Source: Maratus speciosus (taxonomy: Eukaryota > Arthropoda > Arachnida > Araneae > Salticidae). From it: 64,000 nt of DNA. The notes below the pieces were generated by a model. The model was not told where the DNA came from, ran no database searches, and worked only from the letters and a program-made list of their open reading frames with translations. The translations under genes were made by a program, and so were the position numbers. Of this stretch, positions 46,262-57,071 are shown piece by piece. Location of the stretch: positions 73,721,974 to 73,785,973 of the forward strand of contig OZ010796.1 of assembly GCA_963932465.1 (NCBI GenBank). Direction: 5' to 3'. Position 1 is the first letter of the stretch. Each line of letters begins with the position of its first letter.

Positions 46262-46955
46262 GATAATTTTAATAGATTTTTTATGATATATATTTTTTAA
46301 GAATGGCCATTAACTATACTAAATATCTTAATTGTATGAAAATTAGCAATAATGTGTTTAAATAAAAGTTTTAAATTTAGACAAAAATTATACTTTCATA
46401 TTAGCTCTGAGCCAGGAATTAACAGCCGAAAAAATCGTTATGTACAGTCAGCCTTTTTAATTCGGTTCATTTTAGTGGTTTAAGCTCGTACGATTCGATT
46501 ACATGTCTTAAGTTCGTGATTTAGTTATATTTTAATGTTTTATTTATTGAGTGATGAACGTTTTAATTTCGTTATGGGTTATAAGCTGGAAACAAATGAT
46601 GAACTAGTTATATCAATTTAAGTTCAAACGGATTTACCTTTCCTAATCGTCTTGCACGCAATAGAGAAATATTTAAAAAAAAAAAATTCATGCTTAATAA
46701 TTATTTTAAAAATAATAAAAATTGCGTCAATTGCTATACAGTTTTCAAACAAATTGCGATACAGTTTTCAAACAAAGAGTATTTGAAATTCCCTTTTTTT
46801 CACCTATTCTACGGTGTAAAACGCGAAAATGTGCGTATTTAGAAGTCTAAAAATTGAAAAAAGTTAAACAAAATTTAAGTTTAATCGCCTGTTGTTCCAC
46901 CGTCAAAATAACGTTGGCGTTACAGACACGTTTGTCTTTTATAAAATAGATATTT
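45945..46955 (+). repeat. Dispersed repeat R1, copy 3
   Basis: It opens with three AACCCGGATA repeats and CCCGGATTACAGAATGTGGG then TGAAAACCA. It has a T run (about 46221-46259) and the T-arm-like CTGAGCCAGGAATTAACAGC. It continues GTGGTTTAAGCTCG, GGATTTACCTTTCCTAATCG, and ends TTACAGACACGTTTGTC then TTTTATAAAATAGATA. It has the uninterrupted GTTTAAGC site. Confidence 0.75.
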
Positions 46956-47699
46956 CAATTTATGAAGTTAGAGGAAAAGTGTTTCTAATTTACTTTATCT
47001 AATTTTCAGACAATTCATTTTCCAATTTGAAGCAAGGTTTTTAATACAAAAATCTACTTTCACGATATCTTCAAGTGCTCGTTTATTTTCATCTAAATTT
47101 AAAATGAAATCATAATAAAATATAGCTAAAAAAATACATCTAAAAATTTGCTTTATAGCTTAAATACAGAATTAAAACGCTAATCTCTCTCTTATTCTCA
47201 ATCAGCGACTTTAACAATGTTGTTTGATTAAAATGCTTTTCAATTGCTATTCGAGGACATAGGCGTGAGAAAAGATTAAAAATCAGGTGATAACGAAAAT
47301 ATTATCAATGTGGGTTAATTCTTTGAATAACTAATTGATAAGCTCGAATGAAGATAAGTAAAAAATAATAAAAGGCCAATCAGCAACTCTATAATTAGAT
47401 AACATTAACATTAATTTCATTACGTCATACGACCCTTATGAAGGAGAAAATCTGAATACTTTGAATTTTATTTTATTTTAAGCTATGAGGTATTCGCTAC
47501 AGCTTTTGCCGGCATGACCTCAAATGATCTCAAAATGGCGTTATTTCCTTAGAATAACCTTCCTCCACGAGGAAAAAAGGCAGAACCAATACCTTGATAA
47601 GAAGCACTTCAGCATCATGAGTACTGTTGCCAAGTCCACTGTCACAAAAAGCGGGACAAAGAGACAAAAAAAGTGGGATAATTGTTCCTAAATCGGGAC
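46956..47699. other. Intron, no gene
   Basis: AT-rich; nothing is recognised. 47630-47700 contains AGCGGGACAAAGAGACAAAA, low-complexity. Confidence 0.45.
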
Positions 47700-48245
47700 A
47701 TAAAAATACAGTAAATCCTGTGAAATCAAGATTTATTTATAACGAAATCCTGCTTTAACCGTAACAACTTCCTGGTTTTTACGGTAAAAGACCATAGAAT
47801 TATACCTCCTAAGACAAAAACCTGTCTAAAACGAAATTTCTATCCAGTCACTTGAAATTTCGTCTTTAGGTTTTACTGTACTAAATGTACACACTAACAA
47901 TAACTACACAGTACAAGTATACAGTAAAATCTGTGAAAACGGAATCGCTAAGAATCGAATCAAATTCTGTTTTAGAGAGGTTTCCGATTAGACAGTTATA
48001 GTTCTTTGGTATTCTTTCCATAGGGACTATGCAATTTTGACGATTAAGACAGGATTCCGATTAAAACAAGTACAGCTTTCGCAGGTTTACGAAACAAATT
48101 ACAATAAAACCTGTAAAGACTGGAAAAATATTCCATTTCAGACAGCCTTCATTCTTATCATGTAGATTTGTAAGTTATTCCTTTCGGGGGGATTATAAAA
48201 GATTTCTTTATAGACAGGTTCTATTTTTATAGGTTTTACTGTAGT
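47700..48245. repeat. Three adjoining imperfect palindromes with ACAGTAAAACCTGT ends
   Basis: ACAGTAAATCCTGTGAAATC...AGGTTTTACTGTA (47707-47881), TACAGTAAAATCTGTGAAAA... (47919-48095) and ACAATAAAACCTGTAAAGAC...AGACAGG...AGGTTTTACTGTA (48100-48242) repeat the same end word in both orientations. They are probably related MITEs. Confidence 0.6.
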
Positions 48246-48533
48246 ATGTTCCACTCAATGCAGAGTAATGAATAGCGTGACGTGAAAAGAAATTTAAAAC
48301 AATTTGTGCACCCTACTAAAATCGGAACCTTTGGCGTCCGACTTTTGACCTTTAGCCCCGTCTTCGAACTCCTGAAAATCTGGATGTCCCGCATAAATCG
48401 GTACACCTGGCAACACTAAACATGAACCATAGAAAGTCTTAACCAAAATTTCTTCTCAATGGAAATTGAGATCTTATTATTATTAAATGTTATCTGCTGT
48501 TATTTTATTCTTTTGTAATATTTAGTAAATACA

Positions 48534-48956
48534 TAGCACCTAGAGTCGTCGTCTGGTACACCGTCTGTTGGTCCGTCTGTCCGCATAGAACAGTGCAAAA
48601 ACGACCCAACAAAATGGTTTGAAATTGAATATCTAGAATCGCTGCAGAATGGTGTCGAGTCCTTTTAAATTGGATGAAAATCGAATCAAAACTTAAAAAG
48701 ATATTCATGAAATTCAATGATACTTCATGATAGGTCATGATTCTAGGTTGCCAGGGTGATGACGTCCTATTGAAGAGGGAATCCTATTATTTCCGTATGA
48801 CTGAATTTAATCTATAGAATCGTAATAAATTTTGTATTCATACCTTTTTTGCATAAGAGTGCAACAGCTATGGCACCAAGATCGGACTATTTATAAAATT
48901 AGTTAGAGTATGAACGCACCTCATTTACCACGTTTGACGTACAATTTCCGACGTTA
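48534..48956 (+). repeat. Dispersed ~0.45-kb repeat, copy 2
   Basis: Matches 41316-41778 block by block from CCTAGAGTCGTCGTCTGG to TTTGACGTACAATTTCCGAC, with a short deletion near 48700-48715. Confidence 0.75.
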
Positions 48957-50229
48957 TAATTCTATTTCGATCAACGAAAATCAGCGTTTTCGACAAATCG
49001 TTGATTTTGAAACGAGGCAAGTTCATGGGTGGCTTACCAAAACCATGATTTTATTTTTAGCTAACATGCATTATTATTGCATATTACATAAAATAGGACA
49101 AAAAATTCCAAAATAAGTCTTATGGGTTTTAAAATATTCGTAGAAATATTTCAAATGCAAACCATTCATTATCTAACATTAACAAAAAACTTGTTCCACT
49201 TTCAAAATCAAGGGCTAAATTATGAATTTGATTGCATAAAATAGGAACTGAGCTCCATTCGACATTTAATTTTTTTCAATGAAATGATGTACTAATTGAC
49301 AATATTTGAATGTGATTTTTTTAAAGGTTTAAAATTTAAAAATTTTAAATGAAAAGCTGTTCACATATTTTTATGAAAGGAAAATACATTCTTTAATGAT
49401 TATGTGTACACGCAATGTGTCCAAGGAAAGACATATCGCTATTATAAACTTACAAAAACAATCCTTTTAATTATTTGTTAATGTACTTTGTACAAATCTT
49501 TTAACAAAACAACAATGTACAACTTTTAACGATGTATCTTTTAACAAAATTAAAAAAGAAACTGTGTACGTTGTAACTATTATAGTGTCAATTTAAGATG
49601 TCTTAATGAAGTTAAAATCAAAAAAGGACTTGAATCAACATTTTTTATTTAAAATTTAGCGTACAATTTCTAGCTTGCAAAATAACGATTTTATAGAGAC
49701 AACAAATTGAAAAAATAGATTATATATTATAAAGGTAATAGCTGTTAAAATTTTGCAAAATCAAGACCACTTCTGAGTTTTCAGTGGCAAGTGGATATAT
49801 TGCCATTATATTGCAAACAGTTGTTTCATTTTTTACTCCAGTCAACATTTTTTTCTGTTCCCAATACCGTAGGCTAGAGTCCTGCTAGGTCGCGTGTCGA
49901 ATTCGCAAATTCTATTTAAAATCGACCCGCAACCGAAACTGAACTTGATCCGAAACACGATATCACAGTAAATGGATTCATAATTTAATGCAGTTATTGA
50001 TAATGGTCTATAGTCATGTATCCTCTAGTATCAATTTTATCTTTTATGTAGAAAAATGAACTTGTTATGATTCAGCCCCATTCCAATATATAGTCTTTCG
50101 TCTGAAACAGCATTCTGAACTTTGTTTTAAAAAATTTGATTAACCCGAATCTGACCAACAAGAATAAAAACTCAACCCGGTACCGACACGAACCCGAAGC
50201 AATTAGAGTCAACCCGACCCGCAATCATT
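48957..50229. other. Intron, no gene
   Basis: AT-rich; the open frame 48910-49116 starts in the repeat and matches nothing. 49880-50220 has several AACCCGA(C/A)-type words but no clear unit. Confidence 0.4.
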
Positions 50230-50981
50230 GAGCTCCATATACATGGTGATTCAAAAAAGATGGGAAAAATTTTAAGAGGTGATAGTATACACCCAAACAA
50301 ACATTTTGCATCAAAGAATGCATGGTCGAAAACTAAACGTAAAACAGTTAGAGGGCGCCAAAAGTTATGTTCTTATGCGAGGCAAAAACACACAGTGAAC
50401 GATTAAGTTAAGTTACGAAAACAAATTTAATGGCATTTGATTACAATAAGTGCTCAAAACATTGACCGGCAGCTGTTATGCACGCAGTACAACGGCGAAG
50501 AACAGATTGGCGAATTTTCTGAAACACACCAGGCATATCGCGAACTTCCCCTACAGCACCGAAAGCTTGGCGATAAGTTCTTCTGCGGATTCAATGGGAG
50601 TCTCATACACAAGAGCCTTTAGCTGTCCCCACAAAAAAAAATCGAGACATGAAAGATCTGGCGAGCGCGGTGGTGCCTGGTGTGTTTCAGAAAATTCGCC
50701 AATCTGTTCTTCGCCGTTGTACTGCGTGCATAACAGCTGCCGGTAAATATTTTGAGCACTTATTGTAATCAAATGCCATTAAATTTGTTTTCATAACTTA
50801 ACTTAATAGTTCATTGTGTGTTTTTGCCTCGTATAAGAACATAACTTTTGGCGCCATCTAACTTTTTTACGTTTAGTTTTCGACCATGCATTCTTTTATA
50901 CAAAATGTTTATTTGGGTGTGTACTATCACCTCTTAAAATTTTTCCCATCTTTTTTGAATCACCCTGTATATTTGGAGCTC
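50230..50981. mobile_element. Large palindromic element, ~300-bp arms, transposase tail in the loop
   Basis: Arms 50230-50535 and 50674-50981 are near-perfect inverted repeats (GGTGATTCAAAAAAGATGGG ... CCCATCTTTTTTGAATCACC). The 138-bp loop read on the minus strand gives RSPDLSCLDFFLWGQLKALV then YETPIESAEEL, a typical C-terminal piece of a Tc1/mariner-superfamily transposase. The open frames at 50437-50772 on both strands mirror each other because of the palindrome. Confidence 0.85.
50551..50690 (-). pseudogene. Transposase C-terminal fragment (Tc1/mariner superfamily)
   Basis: The minus strand reads SPDLSCLDFFLWGQLKALVY and ETPIESAEELIAKL. SPDL-x-x-x-D-F-F-L-W-G is the region around the last catalytic Asp/Glu in mariner-like transposases of arthropods. 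Nothing of the upstream catalytic domain is left. Confidence 0.7.
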
Positions 50982-51115
50982 AGTGCCCGCAACCAAGAAA
51001 ATGAGCGATAATCCGACTTGCGTTTAATGCATACTTCAAACTTTGAATTAAAATTTTTAAGTTTAATATCGAATCTTGTTCATTTGGCCACATATATTTC
51101 TATAATTTTGTCTTA

Positions 51116-51296
51116 CACTGTTAAAAATATGTAGTAAACTGTATAGTCATTTGGGACCGTTTTTAAAGATAACGGTTACGTGACCCTATTTATAAAGCGT
51201 TTCTGACCATAATATGAGAATCAGAATAGAGGTAAATTACGATTATGTAACCGTTTTCTATAAAAACGGTCAAATGACTGAGCAGGTATAACAGTG
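51116..51296. mobile_element. CACTGT-ended palindromic MITE, 181 bp
   Basis: TA at 51114-51115 and 51297-51298. Ends CACTGTTAAAAATATG and GTATAACAGTG. Inner arms GTCATTTG..ACCGTTTTTA..ACGGTTAC and GTAACCGTTTT..AAAACGGTCAAATGAC pair. Confidence 0.8.
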
Positions 51297-51300
51297 TATA

Positions 51301-51932
51301 GGGGAAAGTAAGGGTAATGACGCTCACTTAAGGGAAAACATGAATAGTTAGTAAAATTAACACAGAAAGTCGATATTTTATTAATGAAGTATAACTGCAA
51401 AGCATAAGGAACAGTTTGCAATCAACTAATTTGTATAAACGTTTTAGGAATTTTTTTATCGTTTTATTTAATTAACAATGGATTGAGCGGTAATGCCCGA
51501 CATGGTAGGGTAATTGCGTTCAAAATTTGAATACAACATTTAAATTGGCTTTATTTATAGTTGGCGTAACAAAGCACTACAAAAATAAATAAAAGCATGA
51601 ATGCACAGTTAAATGTATATATTTTATAGAAATAATGTGTAAATTATCATTTGAAAATAAGAGTGTACACTTACCTTCAAGTTAGATTTTTACAATTTTA
51701 TTATAAAACAACTTCAAACTAATAACGTGAAGACACAAAAATACTTTCCTCCCGACGGTCACTATATCCTTACTGGGAACTTACGATGAAGTTCGCTAGG
51801 TGCCGGTACCGATCGCACGTTTTCAATACTATTCTGTTTAGAGATATTTGGGTGAGCGGGATTGCCCGCTGAGCGTCATTAGTAATGACGCTCAGCTACT
51901 CGCGTCATTAGTAATGACGCTCTACTTTCCCC
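51301..51932. mobile_element. GGGGAAAGTA-ended element, 632 bp, TA target
   Basis: TA at 51299-51300 and 51933-51934. Ends GGGGAAAGTA and TACTTTCCCC. Subterminal AATGACGCTCA repeats occur once at the left and several times at the right (TGACGCTCAGCTACTCGCGT). It abuts the preceding MITE and ends 85 bp before exon e. Confidence 0.75.
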
Positions 51933-52018
51933 TACTATCTAATATAGCATAGTGTAAGATATTTAAATAATATTTTAATATTTTTATTATAATTTTTAAT
52001 ATTCTATAATATTTTTAG

Positions 52019-52106
52019 CTTGGAGGATATGGCTTGCCATTTTATGGAGTGGGAACTTTTGTCATCCTTGATGCAGTGGTCATTTTCTTCGTTCTTCCTC
52101 GTGTTG
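52019..52106 (+). CDS. SLC18B1-like: SLC18B1-like exon e: helix 6
   Basis: This exon is 88 nt, starts in phase 0 and ends after the first base of a codon. The acceptor is ATTTTTAG and the donor GTAAGT. It encodes LGGYGLPFYGVGTFVILDA then VVIFFVLPRV. The GYxxPF pattern after LYD is typical of the helix 5/6 loop in SLC18B1 proteins, and VLPRV ends helix 6 before the central cytoplasmic loop. Confidence 0.9.
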
Positions 52107-52312
52107 GTAAGTGAACAACAATCTGAAAAAAAGATTATTCTTTCAAAAATCACATCTATAAATAAAAATAAAATATGTCCGAAAAAATATTGCTTTTGTA
52201 GCAAAACAATATTGGTTCGACAAGTTATTTATTGGTTATATTATGGCCAATGTTAGCAATATTGTTCTGAAATACTGCTCCTATATTGGGGTGTTTACAT
52301 TTTGCCAATATA

Positions 52313-52809
52313 CAGGGTGTCCGAAAAGTCCCTGACACATTTTGAAATTCAATATAAATCAAGCAATTGTCGTACAGGAGTGCGGTTTGCTAGTTTGCAC
52401 TAAAATTCTTCTCACGATGAAAAGATTTCGTCAAGTGAATAATAAAGAATTACTTCCAAACTTTGATCATAGATGGCGCCACTTGAACGTATGTTTGGTT
52501 TCACACATGCATTTTTTTCTGATTTTCAGAAATACCAACCTTCACAATTAGCTTTTCCACTGGGAGTCGTTATTTCTGTCTCACAGCGTCAAAACTAATC
52601 TGAAATTCAGGAAAAATGCATGTTTGAAACGAAACATACGGACAAGTGGCTCCATCTATGATCGAAGGTTTGAACTACTTATTTTCATTCGCTTGAAGAA
52701 GACTTTTCATCATAAGAAGCATTTTAGTCCAAACCAAACTCCTCGGTACGATAATTACTTGATTTTATATTGAATTTCAAAATATGTCAGGAAATTATGG
52801 GACACCTTG
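52313..52809. mobile_element. Palindromic MITE, ~497 bp, TA target
   Basis: TA borders both ends. Ends CAGGGTGTCCGAAAAGTCCC and TATGGGACACCTTG. Arms of about 240 bp pair along the whole length (GCGCCACTTGAACGTATG with CATACGGACAAGTGGCTCCA). It lies in the 879-bp intron between exons e and f, so the intron is mostly this element. The open frame 52342-52551 is the arm. Confidence 0.85.
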
Positions 52810-52985
52810 TATTTTCCTATTTCATTACCAATATATCCATAGTCAATTCAATATCTTACTAATATTAGTATTTCATTGAAAATATTTCCGAGGAACTGAC
52901 ACAGATATAACCAATATAGGTTTGCTACTTGAGTTTTCATTTTTCTGCTTATCCTTAAATAACTAAAATAGGATTTTTCTTACAG

Positions 52986-53125
52986 AAAAGACAACAATGC
53001 CAGAAAAGGGAAGTTTACTGAAATTCTTCATGAATCCTACTGTTTTAATATATTCTCTCAGTGTTTTTACATCGTTCAATTACATAGGATTTAATCAAGC
53101 GACGCTAGAACCTCATATACGTGAG
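52986..53125 (+). CDS. SLC18B1-like: SLC18B1-like exon f: central loop and helix 7
   Basis: The first two bases complete a Glu codon; 46 codons follow, ending in phase 0. The acceptor is CTTACAG; the donor is GTAATA, weaker than the others. It encodes EKTTMPEKGSLLKFFMNPTV, then LIYSLSVFTSFNYIGFNQAT and LEPHIRE. The S(L/F)xK...P pattern before helix 7 and the F.(D/Q)xTL..(H/F)(I/V) end are characteristic of the family. A deleted mariner starts 108 bp downstream in the intron. Confidence 0.9.
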
Positions 53126-53402
53126 GTAATATACTTTCAGTATTCCTAATTTTTAACTGTTGCTGTTGTTAATGTTACTAAATTACAATCGGAAGGAAAT
53201 TTCAGGAAAAAGATTAACATCTGCGAAATTAATATTGGGTGATTGCAAAAGTTCGTGCCCTGTTTCATAGATGGCAGAAACTTGCAATTTTGACTGTGCT
53301 GATGTTTCTTTTATAACCCTAATATTAACTGACAGTTATCTACATGTGTCGTGAGTGACCATAAGGTTAAAAAGAGATTTTCAAATTAATTTGTGTGCAA
53401 GA

Positions 53403-54240
53403 TTCAAAAGGGAAAATGAAAAGTTACATTTTCGTCATGTTATACCGCTGCCATCAAAATAGTCAAGGCCGGAGGACACGAGTTGTGACGTCATCACTAA
53501 TCGACCGATTTCTCACTTGTGTTGGAATTCACACCGAAAAATTTTTGAATAGCAATTTTCTTTTATTTTATTTGTAGAATATCTATCATCTTATAAAACA
53601 ATAATAACTATTTAAACTTACTGGTGAGAATTCGGAATCCCTAAATAAAAATTCAGCCAGATGCGGAATGCCACAGTGTTGCCGCATCTGGCTTATTTTT
53701 TTATTGGGGGATTCCAAATTCTCACCAGTATCGTTAAATAGTTATTATTGTTTTATAAGATGTTAGATATTCCACAAATAAAATAAAAAGAAAATTGCTA
53801 TTCAAAATTTCCCGGTGTGAATTTCCACACTAGTGATAAGTCGGTCGATTAGTGATGACGTCACAACTCGTGTCCTCTGGCCTTGAGTATTTCGATGGCA
53901 GCGGTTATACTCATATAGCATGTTATGTTATAAGAGTTTAAAAAAGGAGTGAGTGTCGGACCTGCTACAAAAAATATTCAAGACGTTTATTTGGATCGTG
54001 CTCCCGCTTTTAGGACAGTTAAAAAGTGGTTTTGTCGATTTCGAAAGGCTGATTTCAATCTAAACTGTAAAATTCGCTCTGGGCGAATTTCTGGCATGGA
54101 TAATGACTTAATCCGTGATTGAGTGAATAATAATCCACGGATGACTACTGAAGAGAATGCTGAGAGACTCAATGTTGACCATTCGACTGCATTTCGCCCT
54201 TTAAAACAACTTCGACACTCGATGCATCGGAAATTGGGCA
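53403..54240 (+). pseudogene. Mariner transposase N-terminal fragment, interrupted
   Basis: The leader near 53410 (AAAATGAAAAGTTACATTTTC) is followed by the foldback insertion. After it come FKKGVSVGPATKNIQDVY, APAFRTVKKWFCRFRKADF, IRSGRISGMDNDLIRD, a stop, then NNPRMTTEENAERLNVDHST. These are the two helix-turn-helix domains of mariner transposases. The sequence then runs into the right TIR, so the whole DD34D catalytic domain is deleted. Confidence 0.82.
53444..53918. mobile_element. Foldback element inserted in the mariner, 8-bp duplication
   Basis: CATGTTAT occurs at 53436-53443 and 53919-53926. Between them lies a 475-bp near-perfect palindrome with arms of about 225 bp: ACCGCTGCCATC..AAGGCC..GGACACGAGTTGTGACGTCA at the left and its complement at the right, loop about 53673-53685 (between GCCAGATGCGG and CCGCATCTGGC). 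The right arm has about 12 extra bases beyond the palindrome. The interrupted mariner frame is continuous if one CATGTTAT is removed. An 8-bp duplication suits hAT-type mobilisation, but the class is unproven. Confidence 0.82.
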
Positions 54241-54261
54241 CGAACTTTTGCAACCAACCAA

Positions 54262-55250
54262 TAAAAACAGTGACCTTATAATGATTTGTAGTTTCAACAT
54301 TTTGAGACTTTTCTTTCCATTTTAAAATATTTTTAATTCATTCATGAACTATTTTGTTTCAGTAGACGACACACTAATAAAAACGTGTTATAACTAATAC
54401 CTTATAATTATTTGTAGTTTTTAACATTTTGATGCTTTTCTTTCTGACTTAAAATATTTTTTAATACATTTTATAAGCTATTTTGTTTCAATAGACGGTA
54501 CACTAAAAAAACGGTGACCTTATAATTATTTCCAGTTTTCCACAATTTGAAACTTTCCTTTCTGACTTAAAATATTTTTTAATACATTTCATAAGCTATT
54601 TTGTTTCAATAGATGTTACGCTAATAAAAATTACCTTATAATTAAACACTAATAAAAATTACCTTATAATTATTTGTAGTTTTCAACACTTTGAAGCTTT
54701 TCTTTCTGACTTAAAATATTTTTTAATACATTTCCTAAGCTATTTTGTTTCAATAGACGGTACACTAATAAAAACGGTGACTTTATAATTATTTGTTAAT
54801 TTCAACATTTTGAAACTTTTCTTTCTGACTTAAAATATTTTTTAATACATTTCATAAGCTATTTTGTTTCAATAGATGTTACGCTAATAAAAATTACCTT
54901 ATAATTAAACACTAATAAAAATTACCTTATAATTATTTGTAGTTTTCAACACTTTGAAGCTTTTCTTTCTGACTTAAAATATTTTTTAATACATTTCCTA
55001 AGCTATTTTGTTTCAATAGACGGTACACTAATAAAAACGGTGACTTTATAATTATTTGTTAATTTCAACATTTTGAAACTTTTCTTTCTGACTTAAAATA
55101 TTTTTTAATACATTTCATAAGCTATTTTGTTTCAATAGACTAATAAAAACGGTGACCTTATAATTACTCATAGTTTTCTACATTTTGAAACTTTTATTTC
55201 TGACTTATAATATTCTTTAATACATTGATAAACTATTTTTACTTTTGTAT
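54262..55250 (+). repeat. Tandem array, ~8 units of ~117-145 bp
   Basis: Each unit carries CTAATAAAAACGGTGACCTT, ATAATTATTTGTAGTTTTCA, CATTTTGAAACTTTTCTTTC, TGACTTAAAATATTTTTTAA and TACATTTCATAAGCTATTTT then GTTTCAATAGACG. Units start near 54262, 54377, 54504, 54621, 54768, 54882, 55029 and 55139. Those at 54621 and 54882 carry the same extra TTACCTTATAATTAAACACT, so pairs of units were duplicated together. The array begins exactly at the mariner's right TA. Confidence 0.85.
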
Positions 55251-55571
55251 GTATATAATGAAACTCACAATCACATGTTTATTATATTTTCTGTCTTGTG
55301 TAATATATATATATAACCATTAATTAAACATTACCGACCACCAACAAAAATTGTGATAGTATAAATGAATTGACAACAATACAGTTTCCCCAAACACACT
55401 GAATGGATACCAAAAACATAATATGAAAGCTGCTATGTATAAAATAAATTCCCTTGTACTATATAACAAGAATTAATATTATATATATATTTTTTTTCAA
55501 CACCGTATTTCTATTTAAATTTCTATCTTTTTTTTTACAATATAATCGATATGATTTTACTTTTTTTGTAG
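55251..55571. other. Intron before exon g
   Basis: AT-rich with TATATA runs. Only the pyrimidine tract and acceptor at its end are functional signals. Confidence 0.5.
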
Positions 55572-55670
55572 TTTGAACTGTCAGGATTGTTTCTGGGAAT
55601 GATGTTTGCTCTCAGTGGAACAATTTATGCCCTGAGTGCTCCAGCTTGGGGTTGGCTCTGTGATAAAAAG
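55572..55670 (+). CDS. SLC18B1-like: SLC18B1-like exon g: helix 8 and second motif A
   Basis: This exon has 33 codons and is phase 0 at both ends. The acceptor is TTTTGTAG and the donor GTACTG. It encodes FELSGLFLGMMFALSGTIYA then LSAPAWGWLCDKK. G-x-x-F-x-x-x-x-x-x-Y-A-x-S-x-P-x-W-G-W-x-x-D-(K/R) is highly typical of helix 8 and the second motif A of arthropod SLC18B1-type proteins. Confidence 0.92.
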
Positions 55671-55865
55671 GTACTGTAGACAATAATATTTGCTAACACT
55701 TTATTGACGACTATACTCGTGTTTATAGAACGAAATGCCATTGAAGAGGGCGTGTTTGAATCATTTGTCCCCCCCTATGTAATATTTCTGGTACTTACGT
55801 AATAACAGAATCAGAGCATTTAATTGCCAAAGAAACGCCAAAGATTTCATGTCATGTATATATTA

Positions 55866-56457
55866 CAGGGTGTTCCAAAATTCGACCGACACATTCAGAG
55901 GGGTGACAGTAAGTATCAAGAGGATGAAAAATTACCACTGAACGTAGGGTCTCAAACCACCCATTTAATCAAAAATACAAGGTGTTTCACCCCATCTGAA
56001 TTCGGCTTGATGGTAATAATTTTTCGAAAAATAAAAATATTTAAATAAAAATGTAACGATATGTATCTTGTTTTGTATGAAATGAGATAACACCCCAAAA
56101 AGTTCTGGAAAAACAGGATGCTCACGTAATCGATGATACCGCATGAACTGATAATCACAGTGCTAAATGGGGTGTGTCAAGTGCCTACTGCTGGCGCGTA
56201 TAACGGAAACTTCAACCATTTTTATTTTGTGTTATCATATTTACAACAAAGGAGAGTATGTCTGTTAAAAGTTTCATTATACTATACTTCAGTTTTCTGA
56301 AAATTATTACCGTCAAACAAAGTTGGTTTAGGATAGAACATCCTGTATTTTTGATTCAATACGTGGTTTGCGACCCTATGTTCTAGGGTCATTTTTCATC
56401 CTTTTGATGTCTACTGTCACCCTTCTGAATGTGTCGGTCGAATTCTGGAACACCTTG
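55866..56457. mobile_element. Palindromic MITE, ~592 bp, TA target
   Basis: TA at 55864-55865 and 56458-56459. Ends CAGGGTGTTCCAAAATTCGA and TCGAATTCTGGAACACCTTG. Long arms pair: GACACATTCAGAGGGGTGAC with GTCACCCTTCTGAATGTGTC, and the AAAATACAAGGTGTT region with ATCCTGTATTTTT. Overlapping open frames 55824-56158 are arm shadows. The end word resembles that of 52313-52809. Confidence 0.85.
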
Positions 56458-57071
56458 TATATGTGTGCATTCGTGTATGTATATATGTAGGATTCATTAT
56501 TTTACCTACTTAAATATTCACTTAGCTTATAGCGATAAATGAATTCACCTATTAGTTTTTCAAATATGTACAATATATATGCTTAGACGAACAAATATAG
56601 GTCATGTAAATACAATAACATTAATAATATAGAACACAATTTTCACATTGGCAAATATAAATATAAGAAATTTTATATCATATCTTTTAAAACTCATATT
56701 TTGAATTTATGAGAGATGTAAATGATAAAGCAACAGCGAATAAAATTTTATGCAGCTTTTCATGTTGAACATAACTTTTGCACATGCGATTATAAATAAA
56801 ACAAAAATAAAATGATGAAATAAATACAAATATATTTTTTAAGAAATAGCATAACGCCACTCAAAATTTGATATCAGTATTTTTAAGTTCCATATTTAAA
56901 ATTCTTAGAGCATAAGATAAAGTGCTGCGTCAGAAACTTTTAACCCGTCAAGGGTTTTTGCATTGATATCATTACTTTTTTGAGGTTAGTGATAAAATGA
57001 TTAAAAAAAAGATACTTATGGAATTTAATGCAGATTTAATTTTTACTATTTTATTACAATTTTCCTTATAG
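56458..57071. other. Intron between exon g and the candidate microexon
   Basis: AT-rich, no open frame; ends in a pyrimidine tract and TTATAG. Confidence 0.45.

Larger units (their letters stand above)
53234..54261 (+). mobile_element. Deleted mariner element
   Basis: TA at 53232-53233 and 54262-54263. TIRs TTGGGTGATTGCAAAAGTTC then GTGCC, and reversed right end TTGGTTGGTTGCAAAAGTTC then GTGCC. It keeps the start of a mariner transposase but not the catalytic core, and carries a 475-bp foldback insertion (53444-53918). Confidence 0.88.

Noticed and set aside
50437..50772. Two nearly identical proteins on opposite strands (overlapping genes)
   Set aside because: The match is a trivial consequence of the DNA palindrome at 50230-50981.
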